Below are positions 60,344 through 64,000 of a stretch of 64,000 nt of DNA, one piece after another (the first letter of the stretch is position 1; every line of letters starts with the position of its first letter). Origin of the DNA: Microbispora triticiradicis (GTDB lineage: Bacteria; Actinomycetota; Actinomycetes; Streptosporangiales; Streptosporangiaceae); NCBI GenBank assembly GCA_003260025.2, contig QFZU02000027.1, positions 82,371-146,370 on the forward strand, read 5' to 3'. The notes below the pieces were generated by a model. The model was given only the letters and a program-made list of their open reading frames with translations, did no database searches and had not been told where the DNA came from. The translations under genes were made by a program, and so were the position numbers.

Positions 60344-61435
60344 ATGCCGACTGACCGGGGCCAGGCCGCCGGCCGGCCGACGATCTCCGAGGTGGCCGCC
60401 GAGGCCGGCGTCGGGCGGGCGACCGCCGCCCGCACGCTCGGCGGTTACGGGCACGTCAGCCCCGAGTTGCGGGGGCGCGTGCTCGCCGCGGCCGACAAGC
60501 TCGGCTACCGCGCCAACGCGCTCGCCCGCAGCATGTCGACGGGCGTGAGCCACACCATCGGGGTGATCGTCGCCGACATCGGCAACCCCTTCTTCGCCGG
60601 TGTGGTGCGCGGCATCTGCGACGCCTCACGGGCCGGGGGCTTCGACACCATCGTGCTGAGCACGTACGAGGACCTCGACGAGGAGGTCGCCGCCACGAAC
60701 GTGCTGATCGACAAGCGCGTCGACGGCATGATCATCGCGTCCGCCGCCGTCGGCGGCCGGGACGTCGGCCACATCAAGGAGGCGCTGAACCGCGGCGTTC
60801 CCGTCGTCCTGGTCGACCGGGCCGTCCCGTCGCTCGACCTCGACGCGGTCGTCATCGACAACCGCGACGCGGCGCGCGAGGCGGTCGAGCGGCTGATCGT
60901 GGCGGGGCACCGGCGGATCGGCTTCGTGTGGGGACCGCCCATGGAGCGGCCGCCCGCGACCCGCCGCGAGCTGCTGGAGGCCGCGTCCCGCAACCTGTGG
61001 ACCGACGGCGAGCGCCTGCGCGGCTACCTGGACGCGTTGGACGACGCGCGGATTCCCTTCGATCCCGGCCTGGTGATGGTCGGGCGCAAGGTGGAGGAAC
61101 GGGTCACCGAGGAGGTCGCCCGCATGCTCGCCCTGCCCGACCGCATCACCGCGCTGTTCTGCACGGAGACCGAGGCGGTCACCGGGGCCCTGCGCGCGCT
61201 GCGGGCCGCCGGCCTCGCCTACCCGCGCGACGTCGCACTGATCGGGTTCGACGACAGCGCGTGGGCGGCGGTCATGGACCCCCCGCTCACGATGATCGAG
61301 CAGCCCGTGCACGACCTCGGCGCGAAGGCGGCCCAGGTGCTCCTCGACGGCATCCGGGGCGTCGAGCCGGTCCGGGAGACGCACACGCTGCGCTCGCGCC
61401 TCGTCGAGCGCGCCTCCGTCGCCCCTCCCCCATGA
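60344..61435 (+). CDS. LacI-family repressor of the fructosamine-like locus
   Basis: A 363-residue regulator. The helix-turn-helix and hinge read TISEVAAEAGVGRATAARTL and ALARSMSTGVSHTIGVIV, and the effector domain is a PBP1-like fold with IGFDDSAWAAVMDPPLTMI. ATG 60344 has GAGG upstream; a GTG at 60329 overlapping the kinase stop is possible. The recognition helix GRATAAR differs from the common VSxxTVSR, in line with an unusual operator. The sites TGATACCGGTACCA and TGAGACCGGTATCA 2 kb upstream are the likely targets. Confidence 0.9.
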   Translation: MPTDRGQAAGRPTISEVAAEAGVGRATAARTLGGYGHVSPELRGRVLAAADKLGYRANALARSMSTGVSHTIGVIVADIGNPFFAGVVRGICDASRAGGFDTIVLSTYEDLDEEVAATNVLIDKRVDGMIIASAAVGGRDVGHIKEALNRGVPVVLVDRAVPSLDLDAVVIDNRDAAREAVERLIVAGHRRIGFVWGPPMERPPATRRELLEAASRNLWTDGERLRGYLDALDDARIPFDPGLVMVGRKVEERVTEEVARMLALPDRITALFCTETEAVTGALRALRAAGLAYPRDVALIGFDDSAWAAVMDPPLTMIEQPVHDLGAKAAQVLLDGIRGVEPVRETHTLRSRLVERASVAPPP

Positions 61436-61470
61436 TCCCGGCGCCGTGATCCCGCCGCCACCTCAGGGGA

Positions 61471-62511
61471 TCAGGCGCGGAGCAGTTCGGGGGTGCGCTG
61501 CTGGGGCAGCCCGGCGAGCTGCCGCTGGCCCTCGGTCAGCAGGGCGGCGATCGGCCCCGGCTCCCGCAGCCGGGTGAGCCGGTCACGGTTGTACTTGCGC
61601 TGCCGCGCCGTGCGGCGCTTGCTCACCGCCGCCTTGTACGCGCCGACGTGGTCGCGGTCGGCCTTGCGCGCGCCGCTCAGCTCGTAGCCGTACGCGGTGA
61701 GCCGCTCGCCCAGCACCTCCTCGCACAGCGAGATCTCCCACGACTCCAGCCGGGCGGCCCACTTGCCCGAGTGGGCGGTGGTGACCTCCTCGTGCGTGTT
61801 GCTGTGCCACACCTTGTGCCTGGGCACGGCCAGCTCGGCCACGTGGCGGGGCTCGCACATCGCCGGGTCGTAGTCCTCGCCGAGGAACACGCACAGCTTC
61901 TTGAGCTCGGTCTCCGGGTCGGCGGTGAGGTCCTCGTAGCGCAGCTCGTAGAAGGTGCCGTCCGGCAGCCTGCGCGCGTTCCGCCGGCCGAAGTCGACGG
62001 CCTCGGCCCAGTTGGCCATCGCGTGCACGGCGTCCTCCTTGTACCAGGGCATCTGCTTCAGCGAGGCCACGCAGTCGCGGCCGTCCCGGACGAGGTGGAC
62101 GAACTGCGCGTCGGGGAACAACCGCATGAGCATCTCGACGTGCCGGTAGTAGCTGGGCCGCTTGTCGCCCCAGCGCGGCTTGCCGAAGCGCTCGGCGTAG
62201 CACTTGAAGACCATGCCGATGACCGAGCCGAAGCTGCCCGGGCCGAGCATGGCCGCCTGGACGAAGTCGGGCCGGCTCAGCCCGAGCTCGTGGAACTTGG
62301 TGGTCCGGCCCTCGGCGATCCAGCCCGCCAGGCGGCGCCGGTTGTCGGCCAGCCGCATGTCGCCGTACGCGCGGCGGGAGAAGTAGGCCGGGACGAGGAA
62401 CCGCGTCTCCGGCGGCACGGCGACGCGCGGGTGCGAGTGCAGCATGAGCTGGAGCATGGTGGTGCCGGAGCGCGGGCAGCCGATGACGAAGACAGGTCTG
62501 TCCGAATGCAT
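61471..62511 (-). CDS. Sulfotransferase
   Basis: A 346-residue PAPS-dependent sulfotransferase (Sulfotransfer_3 type). The 5'-phosphosulfate loop is VIGCPRSGTTMLQLMLHSHP near residue 8, the 3'-phosphate segment is VHLVRDGRDCVASLKQMPW, and YELRYEDLTADPETELKKL is the typical acceptor-side helix. The C-terminal 60 residues are basic (SKRRTARQRKYNRDRL). There is no signal or anchor, so it works in the cytoplasm. A CDP-alcohol phosphatidyltransferase gene is 122 bases away, which suggests sulfation of a lipid or surface glycan; this is inferred from position. Confidence 0.9.
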   Translation of the reverse strand: MHSDRPVFVIGCPRSGTTMLQLMLHSHPRVAVPPETRFLVPAYFSRRAYGDMRLADNRRRLAGWIAEGRTTKFHELGLSRPDFVQAAMLGPGSFGSVIGMVFKCYAERFGKPRWGDKRPSYYRHVEMLMRLFPDAQFVHLVRDGRDCVASLKQMPWYKEDAVHAMANWAEAVDFGRRNARRLPDGTFYELRYEDLTADPETELKKLCVFLGEDYDPAMCEPRHVAELAVPRHKVWHSNTHEEVTTAHSGKWAARLESWEISLCEEVLGERLTAYGYELSGARKADRDHVGAYKAAVSKRRTARQRKYNRDRLTRLREPGPIAALLTEGQRQLAGLPQQRTPELLRA

Positions 62512-62633
62512 GAGATCAATCCCCCGTGAAGAAGTTGCCAGTCGTACGGCCGCCGCCCTCCCCCGGGCGCGTCCGTGACGCGGGTCCCACGGCGCGTGCC
62601 GTGCGAACGTGTGGAGCCGGCCGCCGGGGCCGG

Positions 62634-63515
62634 TCAGATCATGATCTTCTCGCGCTCCGCGGCGGTGTCGGGCACCTGGCGGGCCGCCAGCCAGACGCGG
62701 TAGACGAGGCTCATCTCGAAGACCAGCAGCAGCCCCCCGGCCACGACGGAGACCGGCACCAGGGCCCGGGCCCCGAGCAGCGGGCCCACGACGAAGACCG
62801 CGGCGTGGAACTCGATGCCGCTCATCACGTGGGTCCGCACCCGCCGCCGCACCAGGAAGACCCGGAACCGGTCGTACCAGGGGAAGCGGGCGTGGAACGC
62901 CTTCTGCAGGTCGACGACCGTGGCGCCGTCCCCGGCCGCGGCCTCGCCGGCGGCCCGTTCGAGCTCGCTGCGCGGCCGGGCGCGCAGGACGCTCTCGGCG
63001 AGGACGCACTGGCCGTCCAGGCGCGACTCGACGAGTGCGCGGGTGGCGTCCTTGACCCGCTTGAGCTGCGGGCCGTTGATGTAGCGGAACAGGTCGAGCA
63101 CGACGACGCCCACCGCGGCGAGCACGAACTCCGGGTCTCCCGAGCGGGAGTACTCCCCGAACCCCCAGCCGAAGGCGCAGCAGACCACCCGCACCCGGTC
63201 GCCCACGTAGTCGAGCCACAGCCCGAAGGGCGTCCCCGTGCCCTTCAACCGGGCGATCTTCCCGTCCATGCAGTCGACCGTGAAGCTCAGGTAGAACAGC
63301 GCCGCCCCGGCGACGAGCATGCCCTCCGCGAAGGCGGCCGCCGAGGCGAATCCGACCAGCATGGACAGCCTGGTCAGGCCGTTCGGCGTGACAGAGGTGT
63401 GGTTGGCCGCGAGCAGCGCGAGTCGGCAGGCGAGCGGATCGACCATGAAGACGGTCCACCACGAGTCCCTCGGCTTGCGCGTCGCGAGGATGTCGTTCAG
63501 CGTGAAGCCCCCCAT
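62634..63515 (-). CDS. CDP-alcohol phosphatidyltransferase family protein
   Basis: A 293-residue membrane enzyme. The full family motif is present: DGKIARLKGTGTPFGLWLDY followed by VGD, that is DGx2ARx8Gx3Dx3D with all aspartates. It displaces CMP from a CDP-alcohol to make a phosphodiester, as in phospholipid, inositol-phosphate or surface polymer synthesis. The region between the first helices and the last three has a long charged cytoplasmic part (about 155-225), longer than in small phospholipid synthases. The start at ATG 63515 has a weak ribosome site and is uncertain. Acceptor unknown. Confidence 0.87.
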   Translation of the reverse strand: MGGFTLNDILATRKPRDSWWTVFMVDPLACRLALLAANHTSVTPNGLTRLSMLVGFASAAAFAEGMLVAGAALFYLSFTVDCMDGKIARLKGTGTPFGLWLDYVGDRVRVVCCAFGWGFGEYSRSGDPEFVLAAVGVVVLDLFRYINGPQLKRVKDATRALVESRLDGQCVLAESVLRARPRSELERAAGEAAAGDGATVVDLQKAFHARFPWYDRFRVFLVRRRVRTHVMSGIEFHAAVFVVGPLLGARALVPVSVVAGGLLLVFEMSLVYRVWLAARQVPDTAAEREKIMI

Positions 63516-63669
63516 GCAGGCAACAATGACTACAAGCGGTAGCCGTTCGCCTGCTCTTCTGTAACAGAGAGGGAATCTCGTTGCCACTTCTTGACCGCCA
63601 CCCGAAGTAGGTAAACCATCCCCCAATCGGGTGGCCGATCCGTTACAGTGCGTGTCCGAGGGGGAGACC

Positions 63670-64000
63670 ATGCCCGTTGTCACGTTGTACCGGCGGCTGC
63701 AGGGGCGGTTGCGCGGGCGGCTGCCGGCCGTGGAGCCCACACCGAAGACCGCGCTCATCCGGGCCGACGCGAGCCCGCTGCAGGCCCAGCGCGAGACGCT
63801 GGACGTGGTCTGCGCCCTGCTGGCCGAGGCCGCGGTGCCGTACTTCTGCGTGCGCCCGCTGCCCGACCGCCCGCCGGTGGTCGCGGTGCCCGAGGAGGAC
63901 CGCGACCGCGCGCTCGCCGCGCTCGCCGCCGGCGTCCACCCGCTGTTCGCGGCGCGCCAGCCGTACGGCAGGCCGGGGGCGCGGGCCCAGGCGGACGCGG
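63670..64000 (+). CDS. N-terminal part of an unidentified protein, cut by window end
   Basis: A 110-codon open start with GAGGGGGAGACC before the ATG. It begins MPVVTLYRRLQGRLRGRL, then TALIRADASPLQAQRETLDV, ALLAEAAVPYFCVRPLPDR and AALAAGVHPLFAARQPYG. The segment before a missing catalytic part resembles the start of actinomycete Stealth-type sugar phosphotransferases, and the neighbouring sulfotransferase and CDP-alcohol enzyme would fit surface-glycan work. This identification is weak; the part with diagnostic motifs lies beyond base 64000. Confidence 0.5.
   Translation, partial: MPVVTLYRRLQGRLRGRLPAVEPTPKTALIRADASPLQAQRETLDVVCALLAEAAVPYFCVRPLPDRPPVVAVPEEDRDRALAALAAGVHPLFAARQPYGRPGARAQADA

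Noticed and set aside
61471..64000. Natural-product gene cluster at the right end
   Set aside because: A sulfotransferase, a CDP-alcohol enzyme and a partial gene are present, but no core synthase is in view. Surface lipid or glycan modification is an equally good reading.

Overview
The window is 64 kb of very GC-rich DNA with strong third-position GC bias, frequent GTG starts and single-gene spacing typical of a filamentous actinomycete. The gene order icd / DUF3017 / citrate synthase ... folD / purH / purN / DUF6350 / sucD / sucC / B12-binding protein ... pcrA, together with serine/threonine kinases, a LysX/MprF-like protein and sugar ABC importers without their own ATPase, fits the Streptosporangiales (Streptosporangium, Nonomuraea, Microbispora group) best. 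The genus is an inference, not proven. I saw no rRNA, tRNA or CRISPR array.

Layout. 0-13 kb: an M20 amidohydrolase cut by the window edge, a YbdK-type carboxylate-amine ligase, an SCO4848-like membrane protein divergent from a D,D-carboxypeptidase, an SDR/TetR pair, a YihY protein, trpS, a CNNM/CBS transporter, galE, a secreted repeat protein, and an MFS exporter with a divergent PadR regulator. 13-20 kb: a receptor kinase with an extracellular solute-binding domain, a deaminase-like protein, icd, DUF3017, citrate synthase and an FHA-HTH protein. 20-26 kb is accessory: WYL regulator, DinB protein, a frameshifted and truncated IS701-type transposase, two small coupled genes and a cysteine-repeat lipoprotein in visibly lower-GC DNA, then an MprF-like gene. 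26-41 kb: housekeeping block (folD, purH, purN, sucCD, pcrA) with an oxidoreductase/MerR pair. 41-50 kb: PIG-L deacetylase, CPBP protease, zinc metallopeptidase lipoprotein, a second GCS2-family ligase, and a PspC-type two-component system divergent from a PspC/LiaF-like protein. 50-54 kb: PadR plus ABC exporter operon. 54-61.4 kb: an Amadori-compound (fructoselysine-like) uptake and degradation locus with LacI control. 61.4-64 kb: sulfotransferase, CDP-alcohol phosphatidyltransferase and the start of a further gene.

The most striking find is a TnpB-only IS605/IS1341-type element (45092-46492) sitting exactly between a histidine kinase gene and its response regulator gene. Removing it and joining the flanks restores a classical ATGA stop/start overlap. 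The target motif TTCAT is the reverse complement of that overlap. The element's right end now supplies the kinase stop codon in the same frame, and its left end supplies a near-perfect Shine-Dalgarno sequence for the regulator. The element therefore looks adapted to insert into overlapping-gene junctions without breaking either gene.

Other systems: the 54-61 kb locus combines FrlC-, FrlB- and FrlD-like enzymes with an ABC importer and two matching LacI-type operators (TGATACCGGT core). Several regulators have clear palindromes: TetR/SDR at 4815, PadR/MFS at 12526, MarR at 36959, PspC two-component system at 47711, PadR/ABC at 50058, MerR at 30302.
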